Source of the DNA: Candidatus Hydrothermota bacterium
GTDB lineage: Bacteria; Hydrothermota; Hydrothermia; B15-G9; DRBW01
Assembly: GCA_021158525.1 (NCBI GenBank)
Contig: JAGGUL010000126.1
Coordinates: 1 to 32,492, forward strand
Direction: 5' to 3'
DNA: 32,492 bases
The translations under genes were made by a program, and so were the position numbers. Under the pieces are notes generated by a model. It was not told where the DNA came from, did no database searches, and worked only from the letters and a program-made list of their open reading frames with translations. This document shows, piece by piece, positions 1-9,000 of this stretch; position 1 is the first letter of the stretch, and each line of letters starts with the position of its first letter.

Positions 1-855
1 GCAATCGGTATCGTCGCGTCGCAGAACGTTACTGTATTAATTCGTGGCGAGAGCGGAACCGGCAAGGAGCTTGTCGCGAGAACCCTGCACGCGGCTAGCC
101 CGCGAAAAAACCGCAGGTTCGTGGCAGTCTCCTGTGCAGCCATACCCGAGAGCCTGCTCGAATCGGAGCTCTTCGGGTACGAGAGGGGGGCTTTCACCGG
201 CGCGACAAGGTCAAAACCCGGAAAATTCGAGCTCGCCGACGGCGGCACCCTGTTTCTCGATGAGATAGGAGATCTCCCCACGTCCCTGCAGGTGAAGCTC
301 CTCCGGGTTCTGCAGGAAAAAGAAGTGGAGAGGCTCGGCTCCACTTTGCCGAGAAAGGTGGACGTGAGAATAATCGCGGCCACCAACCAGGACCTCAGGA
401 AAAAAGTGGAAGAGGGAAGCTTCAGGGAGGACCTCTTTTACCGTATAAACACCATAAACATCCACATCCCGCCGCTCAGGGAGAGGAAGGAGGACATCCT
501 CCCACTGGCAGAGTTCTTCCTGCGAAAATTCTCTAAGGAAATGGGGAAAGACATAAAGGGCTTCGACAGGGAGGCGAGAAAAGCCCTGCTCTCCTATCAA
601 TGGCCCGGCAACGTCAGGGAACTGATAAACGTCGTGGAGAGGGCCGTAGTGCTCACCAGGAAAAACATCATCACCGCGGACCTCCTAGCGCTCGAGCCCC
701 TCAAAAGCCCCTTTCCGACTCTCGAGGAGCTCGAGAGAGAACACATCAAAAGGGCCCTGGATCTCGCCGGAGGCAATCTGACCAGGGCCTCGGAGCTCCT
801 CGGCATTCACCGAAATACCCTCCGGGAAAAACTAAAGAAGTACAATCTCAGATAA
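1..855 (+). CDS. Sigma-54-dependent transcriptional activator (NtrC family), 5' truncated by window start
   Basis: Frame 1 is open from base 1: [30 protein letters not shown] (Walker A), [15 protein letters not shown] (GAFTGA sigma-54 loop), [13 protein letters not shown] (Walker B), and a C-terminal Fis-type HTH ([24 protein letters not shown]). Confidence 0.95.
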   Translation, partial: AIGIVASQNVTVLIRGESGTGKELVARTLHAASPRKNRRFVAVSCAAIPESLLESELFGYERGAFTGATRSKPGKFELADGGTLFLDEIGDLPTSLQVKLLRVLQEKEVERLGSTLPRKVDVRIIAATNQDLRKKVEEGSFREDLFYRINTINIHIPPLRERKEDILPLAEFFLRKFSKEMGKDIKGFDREARKALLSYQWPGNVRELINVVERAVVLTRKNIITADLLALEPLKSPFPTLEELEREHIKRALDLAGGNLTRASELLGIHRNTLREKLKKYNLR

Positions 856-914
856 AACGCCTCAAAACTGTGCACCAGTGTAACTTTATGAGCCAGAAAG
901 GATTACGTCTAATT

Positions 915-958
915 GCGGTGGGGGCGTTGCACAGTTTCTGTGCAACGGCCCCCACCGC
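915..958. repeat. Long GC-rich hairpin, about 20-bp stem with one bulge and a TTT loop
   Basis: GCGGTGGGGGCGTTGCACAG-TTT-CTGTGCAACGGCCCCCACCGC. Lies between the activator stop and the next gene. No downstream T-run. Confidence 0.85.
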
Positions 959-1000
959 CTCAAAAACTTATCTTCCTGAAAATGAGAGACTTGGGCAAAA

Positions 1001-1016
1001 TGGCGTGGATATTGCA
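1001..1016 (+). promoter_or_regulatory. Candidate sigma-54 (-24/-12) promoter
   Basis: TGGCGTGGATATTGCA compared with TGGCAC-N5-TTGCA: GG-N10-GC spacing is exact, and 9 of 11 defined positions match. Sits directly upstream of the CDS at 1040. Confidence 0.55.
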
Positions 1017-1039
1017 CATAAGGGAACGGAGGTGACAGG

Positions 1040-1825
1040 ATGAAAGAGTTGAAACTTCTCGGAGTCTTGATCTTCTTGATCGTGGCGGGCTGCAGGCTTG
1101 TGGAACCTGATACGGAACCGCCGGCGGTGCCGGTCGGGCTGACCAGCATCACCGGCGACAGGGAGATTTACCTTTGCTGGTATCCCAACCAGGAGGAAGA
1201 CCTTGCGGGATATAAAGTTTATAGAAGCCTTCAGCCCTACGGCCTTTACAGGCTCATCGCAGTTGTCCATTCCCCTTATTATGTGGACGAGGGCCTCACC
1301 AATGGAGTGACTTATTATTATGCCGTCTCCGCCTTCGATCGTGCCGGCAACGAGAGCGATCTCACGCCCGAAATCGTCCATGACACTCCCCGTCCCGAGG
1401 GAAGGGGAGTTATATTGCTCGATTTTCGCTCATATCCATCCTCTTCCGGTTTTTCCTTCGCCCTCGAGGAGCCGGTCCACTACACGTCATCCAGCTGCGA
1501 TATATATTACGAGTATGACGACGACTACGGACTTCACTTCATGAACGTGACCGACGGAACGGACATACAGGATTTCGGCTACACCGAATCCCTCGACGAG
1601 ATAAACTGGGCACCCGAGTCGGGCTGGTCCGGCCTGGGATGGGTTGAATTGATCGAGGGACACTCTTATATTGTATGGACCAGGGACAACCATTTCGCCA
1701 AGTTCAGGGTCACGGAGCTCGGCGACGGCTTCGTGAAGTTCGACTGGGCCTATCAGGTTGATCCCGGGAATCCGGAGCTCAGCGCGAGACTGAGCTCCGA
1801 TAACGACGGGGAGGTGAGAGAATGA
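1040..1825 (+). CDS. Lipoprotein with a fibronectin type III-like domain
   Basis: Signal peptide and lipobox (LIVAGC), then an Fn3-like module (PPAVPVGLTSITGDREIYLCWYPN...YKVYRS...YYYAVSAFDRAGNES). SD GGAGGTGA at 1028-1035. Confidence 0.8.
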   Translation: MKELKLLGVLIFLIVAGCRLVEPDTEPPAVPVGLTSITGDREIYLCWYPNQEEDLAGYKVYRSLQPYGLYRLIAVVHSPYYVDEGLTNGVTYYYAVSAFDRAGNESDLTPEIVHDTPRPEGRGVILLDFRSYPSSSGFSFALEEPVHYTSSSCDIYYEYDDDYGLHFMNVTDGTDIQDFGYTESLDEINWAPESGWSGLGWVELIEGHSYIVWTRDNHFAKFRVTELGDGFVKFDWAYQVDPGNPELSARLSSDNDGEVRE

Positions 1826-3390
1826 AGCCGAAATCGGCATATTTCGCGGTATTTTTCCTGTTGATTGCAGCCCTGTACGCTCGCGAGCCGAGTTTCGGAA
1901 GGATCAGCATCATTGAGGGAGATGCAATGATATACAGGGCCGCCGATGGGGAGTGGGGGTACTGCACCCTCAACATGATCGTGGAGGAAGGGGACATCGT
2001 AAAGACAGGATACGACTCCCGGCTCGAGATCCAACTGGAAAGAGGCGCCCTGCTGAGGATGGACTCCAACACCAGGGTAAAGCTGAGAGAGGTCAGCTAT
2101 ATTCCCGAGGCTGATGAAGAGGACGTCACCTTAAGGCTTTATTACGGCACTCTCTCCATCAGCGTTCCTGGGGTAGGAGGGAACAACTATTTTCTGGTGG
2201 AAGGTGATGGAGTTACCCTGACCCTCTCCGAGAGGACCGTGGTCAGGATCGACTACCCCGGTGGGGAAGATTTTTACGTGTACGTCAAAAGGGGAGAAGC
2301 ACAGCTCACCACGGCCTACGAGACCAGGTATCTCAGAAAAGGAAGAGCGGCAAAGGCCCTTCCCGAGGGTTATATAGTGGAGTTAAGGCGAAAGCCGCCC
2401 AGAGACGATTTCGATCGCTGGTGCAGAGACCTCGATAGAGAATACCGGGAAGCCGGGCGTGCAGAATATCTCCCCCTCAGTATCTACATAGGGTATTCAG
2501 AGCTCTCGGAGTACGGCCGGTGGACCTTTGCAGCCGGAATAGGCTGGGTGTGGGTGCCCTATGTGGACGCCGGCTGGAGGCCCTATCGCCATGGCCGCTG
2601 GGTGTGGACCCTTCACTGGGGCTGGGTATGGGTGCCTTTCGAACCCTGGGGTTTCGTGCCCTACCACTACGGCAGGTGGGCTTACGTCGCTGGAATAGGC
2701 TGGGTATGGGTGCCGGGTCCAGTCTGGGGTCCGGGCTGGGTCGCCTGGTCCTGGAGTCCCGGCTGGATCGCCTGGGTTCCCCTCGATCCCTGGGACAGGC
2801 CCCTCATTTACATCGACATAGACGTCTGGTATTGCGTGGACTACAACTCTTTCGTATATCCCATTTACCGATATAAACGGCCCCATCACGGTGTATATCC
2901 TGACCCGGGCTACAAGCCTTACAGGACATCACCGCCAAAGCCCTGGCATTGGGAGAAAACCCCGCCCAAGGTCACTCCCGTGAGCACTGTTGTCGCCGAG
3001 AAAAAGGAGGGGAGACACGTTCTCCCGAAGGGAAATAAGGCTGTTCACCCTGACCACGGGGAGAAGAGATTAACTTCCCGTGAAGAAAACAGAAGGAGTT
3101 CGATCTGGCGGGAAGAGAGAAAGGAAACATCTCAGGATTTCAAAGCACGGAAAGCGAAAAAAGCCCCTGATAAAAGGACCAATAATAAAAGGGAAAAGCA
3201 GAAGCCCCGGCTCAGGCCTTCGGTCGAGAAGGCCAAGGAAATCCTTACAGGCAAATTCAACCCCCACGATATCCTCCGCCGTAAAGCCAAAAAGGACAAA
3301 ACTCCCGGTGCGGGCAGGAAAAAACACGCAGCCAGAAAAAGCCCATCGGCGCCGATAAAACTTGACATTTCCGGAGGAAAACGGAGATAA
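1822..3390 (+). CDS. FecR-domain protein with Trp-rich DUF6600-like repeats and a basic C-terminal tail
   Basis: Signal peptide. FecR-like segment (GDIVKTGYDSRLEIQLERGALLRMDSNTRVKL). Repeats of the form YGRW...GIGWVWVP...GW.PY..GRW. Lys/Arg-rich C-terminus. Overlaps the upstream stop by 4 bp. Confidence 0.85.
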   Translation: MKPKSAYFAVFFLLIAALYAREPSFGRISIIEGDAMIYRAADGEWGYCTLNMIVEEGDIVKTGYDSRLEIQLERGALLRMDSNTRVKLREVSYIPEADEEDVTLRLYYGTLSISVPGVGGNNYFLVEGDGVTLTLSERTVVRIDYPGGEDFYVYVKRGEAQLTTAYETRYLRKGRAAKALPEGYIVELRRKPPRDDFDRWCRDLDREYREAGRAEYLPLSIYIGYSELSEYGRWTFAAGIGWVWVPYVDAGWRPYRHGRWVWTLHWGWVWVPFEPWGFVPYHYGRWAYVAGIGWVWVPGPVWGPGWVAWSWSPGWIAWVPLDPWDRPLIYIDIDVWYCVDYNSFVYPIYRYKRPHHGVYPDPGYKPYRTSPPKPWHWEKTPPKVTPVSTVVAEKKEGRHVLPKGNKAVHPDHGEKRLTSREENRRSSIWREERKETSQDFKARKAKKAPDKRTNNKREKQKPRLRPSVEKAKEILTGKFNPHDILRRKAKKDKTPGAGRKKHAARKSPSAPIKLDISGGKRR

Positions 3391-3397
3391 TAATAAC

Positions 3398-3697
3398 ATG
3401 AGGAAGTGGGCATTTATACTGATATTTGCGCTTGCGAGCGGAGGGTTTGCCTCCCACGGCCGATCGGGGAATCCCGAAAGAAAGCCGGGGAAGCCGGCTG
3501 CCAGTAAATTCGATAACTTTGTGGACAAGGACGGCGATGGGGTCAACGACCTCGTCGAAAAGAAAAACTTCCTCAAGGGAATTCTCGAGATAATCAACAA
3601 AGAAGGCGAAAAGAAGGGCGATAAAAAAGAAGAAGGAAAGCCGATTAACGACAGCATTCGGAAAAAGAAAACCGGAAAAGAAAGGGGTGGAAGGTAA
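3398..3697 (+). CDS. Small secreted protein with a DxDGDGVND calcium-loop-like motif
   Basis: MRKWAFILIFALASGGFA signal peptide; FVDKDGDGVNDLVEKKN; charged tail. The ORF track begins at 3362, but the signal peptide begins at the ATG at 3398. Confidence 0.6.
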   Translation: MRKWAFILIFALASGGFASHGRSGNPERKPGKPAASKFDNFVDKDGDGVNDLVEKKNFLKGILEIINKEGEKKGDKKEEGKPINDSIRKKKTGKERGGR

Positions 3698-4091
3698 AAA
3701 GGACTCCGAATACGCCGGAATTCTGCTTCAGGCTTCCGGTGGAATCAGCATCTTAAAAGCCTATTCGATACTGATGCGGAAGGGGGAGTTATCTGCGCTG
3801 TGGGGAAAGAGCCAGAGTTTCGTTCTATACCTGGGCATTGCGGTTCTCCTCACCGGAGCTCTTCTCCTTTTATTCGGGGAATTCGTCAAGAGGGAAAGGA
3901 AAAAATTGATCTTGCCCTCGATTTTTTTTACCCTGTTAATGGCTTTGCTCTGGGCCTTTCCCGCCCTTTTCGTAAAAAAACTTTCGTCGGCCGATGCGGG
4001 TTTCGTCCTGCTTCTTTTCGGGCTCGTAATCTGGCAGCTTTACCTGATTTTCAGAAAAGATGGACAGAGCGATAAGGGCGCTGATAGGTGA
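3687..4091 (+). CDS. Predicted integral membrane protein
   Basis: 134 aa with about three hydrophobic segments (FVLYLGIAVLLTGALLLLFGEF, LILPSIFFTLLMALLWAFPALFV, AGFVLLLFGLVIWQLYLIF). GTG start; overlaps both neighbours. Confidence 0.55.
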   Translation: MEGKKDSEYAGILLQASGGISILKAYSILMRKGELSALWGKSQSFVLYLGIAVLLTGALLLLFGEFVKRERKKLILPSIFFTLLMALLWAFPALFVKKLSSADAGFVLLLFGLVIWQLYLIFRKDGQSDKGADR

Positions 4092-4947
4092 AGGTGAGTT
4101 CACTGCCTTTGTCGCTGTGACGAAGGAACTTGTGGAAGAATCCAGGCTGATCCACGGGACTTTTCCGACAGCCACGGCGGCTTTAGGCAGGGCCCTCACC
4201 CTCGTCGGTCTGATGGGACTTAACCTGAAGGGACGGGAGAAGGTCTCCATCCAGATCCTCAGCGAAGGTCCCATAAGGGAGATATACGCCCAGGGGGACC
4301 CCGAAGGCAACGTAAGGGGCTTCATCAGATGGCCCGATGTCGACCTTCCTCCAACTTCCGACGGAAAACTGAACGTGGAGGGAGCACTGGGGCGTCGGGG
4401 GATGCTTTACGTGTTGAGGGACTTCGGCTATGGCGAACCCTATATGGGAATGATCCCCCTGAAATCAGGGGGAATAGCCACCGATCTCGCTTATTATTTC
4501 ACGATCTCAGAGGGCATACCTTCGGCGGTGGCTGCCGGGGTACTGGTTGGCAAGAAGGGAGAGGTTCTCGGAGCCGGCGGATTTATCGTGCAGCCCCTCC
4601 CCGGCACATCCGAGGATCGGATTCAGGCGCTCGAAGAGAATATCAAAAAGATGCCGCAGATAAGCCGCCAGGTGGCTGAGGGAGCGACGCCCGAGGAAAT
4701 CCTGCAGATGATAGCGCAGGGCCTGGGAGCAGTTGTCCTCGCCCACAAACAGCTGCAGTATCGCTGCAGCTGCTCGAGAGAACGGGCAGAGAGGGCTCTC
4801 CTCTCCCTCGGAGAAGCGGAACTCATAGATATGATCGACAGGGACGGCGGAGCCGAGGTAAAATGCGAATTCTGCGGGAGGAAGTATCAGTTTTCCCGCG
4901 CTGACCTCGAACTCATCCTCTCCCGCATAAAAACCCGGGGCAACTGA
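4060..4947 (+). CDS. hslO: Hsp33 family redox-regulated molecular chaperone
   Basis: Hsp33 N-terminal fold signature; C-terminal redox zinc site CSC...CEFC (YRCSCSRERAERALLSLGEAELIDMIDRDGGAEVKCEFCGRKYQF). Confidence 0.95.
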   Translation: MDRAIRALIGEGEFTAFVAVTKELVEESRLIHGTFPTATAALGRALTLVGLMGLNLKGREKVSIQILSEGPIREIYAQGDPEGNVRGFIRWPDVDLPPTSDGKLNVEGALGRRGMLYVLRDFGYGEPYMGMIPLKSGGIATDLAYYFTISEGIPSAVAAGVLVGKKGEVLGAGGFIVQPLPGTSEDRIQALEENIKKMPQISRQVAEGATPEEILQMIAQGLGAVVLAHKQLQYRCSCSRERAERALLSLGEAELIDMIDRDGGAEVKCEFCGRKYQFSRADLELILSRIKTRGN

Positions 4948-4956
4948 AAATCCTTT

Positions 4957-4991
4957 GGTGTCGGGTCGTGCAGGTTGCACGACCCGACACC
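4957..4991. repeat. Perfect palindrome copy 1 (16-bp arms, GGT loop)
   Basis: GGTGTCGGGTCGTGCA-GGT-TGCACGACCCGACACC, beginning 9 nt after the hslO stop. Confidence 0.95.
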
Positions 4992-5103
4992 TCTTACTCT
5001 TCTGAATTCCAGTAGGTTATGAAATATGTCAGCGTGCGCATTAATCTTATCGCAAATCCCCTGCGCCGCAACGCAAACACCTGCCTTCGGGAAGTAAGAA
5101 TAA

Positions 5104-5144
5104 GTACCTCTCTCCCAAAAAGATAGGGAGTCTTTTAGAGGTAC
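5104..5144. repeat. Two-part stem-loop in the intergenic region
   Basis: GTACCTCT (5104-5111) pairs with AGAGGTAC (5137-5144); inner CTCCC (5112-5116) pairs with GGGAG (5126-5130). Confidence 0.6.
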
Positions 5145-5185
5145 GTTTATAAATTGCACACCCCATGCACGCCCCCCTCACATCC

Positions 5186-5208
5186 AAGTTTCTGATATTG
5201 AGAAACTT
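5186..5208. repeat. Inverted repeat with 8-bp arms
   Basis: AAGTTTCT-GATATTG-AGAAACTT, ending 3 bp before palindrome copy 2. Confidence 0.6.
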
Positions 5209-5211
5209 CTT

Positions 5212-5248
5212 TGGGGTCGGGTCGTGCAGGTTGCACGACCCGACCCCA
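5212..5248. repeat. Perfect palindrome copy 2 (17-bp arms, GGT loop)
   Basis: TGGGGTCGGGTCGTGCA-GGT-TGCACGACCCGACCCCA. Same core, orientation and loop as copy 1. Confidence 0.95.
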
Positions 5249-5288
5249 TCCTTTATTAATAAAATATACCATCAGGGGAGGTGTTAAG

Positions 5289-5894
5289 ATGAAAAAGCTT
5301 TATCCCGTCGTGCTCGCCCTTTTGTTCGCCTCCGCGCTGCACGCTCAGGAACCCTGCCAGGATACCGTTTATGCTTACGTTCACTCCGATACCGTCTACT
5401 TGCACCATGACGGCGCTTATTACAATTGCTGCGCTCTTATCGAATTCCAGATGGACATAAATGACAGCGTCATAGACATAACGGAGAGGGAGACATTTCC
5501 TCAGGGGCCCTGTTACTGTTATTGCTGCTTTAACCTCATGGTTCCCATAATCGGCCTGCAGAGCGGAACCTACCTGATCAGGGTCTGGGACAGCACTGGC
5601 ACAACACTGTACGGTGAGACGTGGGTCACAGTGAACTCGAGGCTCTCTCCCTCACTTGGCGAACCCTATCAGAGCCCCTGTTTCAGCGAGGTATGTGGTG
5701 ATGCCAACGGAGACCACGAGATCGACATCCTGGATATTCAGTACCTTGCCAGGTACCTCTATTCCGAGGGAAGCCTTCCTATGGCCCTCAGCGACCCCGA
5801 TGGCGACGGAGAATGGACTCAGTCCGATCTGATCTATCTCTTCCACTACCTTTTCGAAGGCGGGCCGCCGCCCTGCGGAGGGGAAAAGAACTAA
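5289..5894 (+). CDS. Secreted protein with a C-terminal dockerin-like domain
   Basis: Signal peptide MKKLYPVVLALLFASALHAQ. Paired Ca-binding repeats CGDANGDHEIDILDIQYLARYLY and LSDPDGDGEWTQSDLIYLFHYLFEGGPPP. SD GGGAGGTG upstream. The ORF-track start at 5211 lies inside the palindrome and is not used. Confidence 0.8.
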   Translation: MKKLYPVVLALLFASALHAQEPCQDTVYAYVHSDTVYLHHDGAYYNCCALIEFQMDINDSVIDITERETFPQGPCYCYCCFNLMVPIIGLQSGTYLIRVWDSTGTTLYGETWVTVNSRLSPSLGEPYQSPCFSEVCGDANGDHEIDILDIQYLARYLYSEGSLPMALSDPDGDGEWTQSDLIYLFHYLFEGGPPPCGGEKN

Positions 5895-6021
5895 AAAGGC
5901 CCGATAAAGAGGCAAAGCGCAGGGGAAAGCAACCCTTCCTGTGCCCTGTCTGAAGCGTTCCCTATTGATTCACGGGGGACACCCGTTATATCATTTCCAC
6001 AACAAAAAGCGAGGTTTGAGC

Positions 6022-9000
6022 ATGATCGGATTTGCCCTCAGAGTGTTTTTATTTTTAAGCATATCGTCTCCTGGCAAAGCCTATGGCATCCTGAGCCCTT
6101 CTCCGTCCCCTGACGGTAAAGAGATCGCCTTCTCTTACTACGGCGATATATGGATCGTGGGATCCGACGGCGGGGCCGCGCGCCGACTGACGGACTCCGA
6201 TGCCTTTGAGAGCACACCGGTCTGGTCTCCCGATGGACGATATATCGCCTTTATCTCCGATCGCGATGGATCCGACGATATCTACATAATCCCATCGTCG
6301 GGAGAAGAGCCGCCGCGCAGGCTCACGTACCATTCCTCCTGGGACTCGCCGTATTTCTTCAACGAGAAAGGAGACACCCTCTACTTCGGCTCCCGCAGGC
6401 TGGAGTATAGAGGAGCCCTCTACAAGGTCAGCGTTGCGGGAGGAACACCCATTAAGGCCGTTGACTTCAGCTTTTTCAATGCGAGGCCTGTTCCCGGCAC
6501 CGATACGGTCCTTTTTGTGAGGGGGTCTACCCCCTGGTGGCGCAGAAAGTACAGGGGAAGTGCCAACTGGGATATCTGGAAGATGAGCCTGAAAGACCAG
6601 ATCCCGATAAAGCTGACGGACTTCAGCGGAAGAGATGGATGGCCCATGTACTCCGTTGTCGACGGAAGAATTTACTTCGTATCGAACGACACCGCCGACA
6701 GCACCGCTCAGCTTTTCTCCATGAAACCCGACGGCACAGACAGGGAGAGAATCACCGACTTCGACGACGACGTGAGGTTCGCCCGGATCTCAAGGAACGG
6801 GGAACTGATAGTTTTCCGGGTCTTTACCGACCTCTACACCTATTCGGTGAGAAGCGGGGAGATGAAAAAACTTGAGGTAAGAGTCCAGGAGGATTACAAA
6901 AATTCCGAGTATTACAGGAGGAAACTCACACGGAACGCCACAGAATTCGCGCTTTCTCCGGATGAGACTGAGCTGGCATTCGTCGTATTCGGGGATATAT
7001 ACGTGATGGAAATCAAGGAAGACGGTGCCGGAGAGATAAGAAGGATAACCCACACCCCGGAACCCGAAAAATATATCTCCTGGCATCCGAAAGAGGAAAA
7101 GCTGATCTTTGCATCGTTAAAAAGCGGAAACTGGGACATCTATACCGTGGAGCCGGCCTCGGAAAATAAATTCTTCAGGGATTACAGTTTCAAGTGGAAA
7201 AAAATAATTTCGTCGGGCTCCACGGAGAAGAAGCCCCTGTATTCCCCCGATGGCAAAAAGATAGCTTTCATAAGGGACAACGGAACTCTGTACGTCGCCG
7301 ATAGCGACGGTAAAAAGGAAAAGAAACTCTTCGAGGAAAACGATGTCCTCTGGATAAGCTGGTCTCCCGATTCCCGCTACATAGCTTTCTCAAGGACGGA
7401 ACTGGCGTGGAGGGAAGATGTCTACATCGTCCCCGCAGAGGGCGGGAAGGCCTATAACGTCACCCAGCACCCCAACGACGATTACAAGCCAATGTGGTCA
7501 TCGGACGGAAGGCGCCTATCCTTCGCATCGAGAACGGCGGAGGGAGATCTGTGGATAAAGTACGTTTTTCTCAGAGAGGAAGATGAGGCCAGGGATCGGG
7601 AATACTGGAAGGAAATGGAAGACAGCCTCGATTCCATAAGGCCCATCGAGATCGACTTCGAAGGGATAAAGGACAGAATCCACGAGGTGACAAAGCTACG
7701 GGGCGGCTACAATTACTACACTCAATCCCCTGACGGCAAGCTCTATGCCATCCAGGCCGGAACGCCCTCCGGGACCGACATATGGACTGTGGACTGGCTG
7801 GGGGAAAAATTGAAGCGGAGAACCCAAGGGGGTGTCAATCCAAAGTCCATAACCATCTCAAGGGACAAAAAACATCTCTACTACCTCGACAGGAGGGGAA
7901 AGTTAAAGAGGATCTCTCTCGATGGGAATGCCTCTACACCACTGGCCTTTGAGATCGAAATCGAGATCCCTGACACGGCTCTGAAAAGGGCCCTCTTTGA
8001 AGAGGCCTGGTGGATACTCAGGGATGGATTTTACGACCCGAAATTTCACGGCGTCGACTGGGATTTCCTGGGAGAAAAATACAGAAAGCTCGCCCTCTCG
8101 AGGAGAACAGACCGGGATTTCCACTATGCAATCAGGATGATGCTCGGCGAGTTGAACGCCTCCCATCTTGGCATATGGAAGAGATCGAAAGACGAGGAAA
8201 AATATACGGGATGCCTCGGGATAGAGATAGATCATGATTACAAGGGGAAGGGGTTCCGCGTGAAAAGGGTGCTGAAAAAATCGCCGGCACAGTTACGGCT
8301 CGGACTCAAACCGGGAGACGTGCTCGTCGCGGTGAACGACGAAGAACTGGATAACACCAGGAACTTTTACTCTTATTTCAGAAAATTAAGCGGGGAAAAG
8401 GTCAAAATCACCTACATCCGCGACGGGAAGAAGAGGCTCGGCGAAGTCAAGCTGACGACTCCTTGGAAGATATGCGATCTTGTTTACAGGGAATGGGTAG
8501 AGGGGAACAGGCATATAGTTGACAGCCTCAGCAACGAAACCGTGGCTTACATACACGTGCCGGGGATGAACACAAAGGCGCTCAACGATTTTTACAGAGA
8601 AGTTTACAGCATGAGAGACAGGAAGGGGTTGCTCCTCGACATCCGATATAACGGGGGCGGATATACTCACGATCAGATGCTCAACTTCCTCAGGCGAACG
8701 GTCTATGCCTATTCGAAAGAGAGAGGAGAGGACGAACCCGTGTACAGTTCCGCCCTCCGCTGGGGCAAGCCCGTGGTCCTCCTCATCAACCAGAATTGCT
8801 ACAGCGATGCTGAGATCTTTCCAATGGGCTTTCGACAGCTCAAACTCGGAAAAATCGTTGGCGTCACCACCTTCGGGGCGGTCATAGGTACTTCCAACAA
8901 AACACTCATGGACGGCGAAACCGTGTTCCGGGAGCCTCACGTCGGCTGGTACAGGCTGAACGGGGTATCTCTCGAGAACAATCCCGTGGAGCCCGACGTT

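Noticed and set aside
3070-3657. 195-aa minus-strand ORF
   Set aside because: Antisense to the Lys/Arg-rich tail of the FecR-like gene; Phe/Leu/Ser-rich low-complexity translation typical of a complement of Lys-rich codons.
5213-5228. GG-N10-GC in palindrome copy 2 as a sigma-54 promoter
   Set aside because: The match falls entirely inside a perfect palindrome and lacks the flanking TGGCAC/TTGC sequence; hairpin function is the better explanation.
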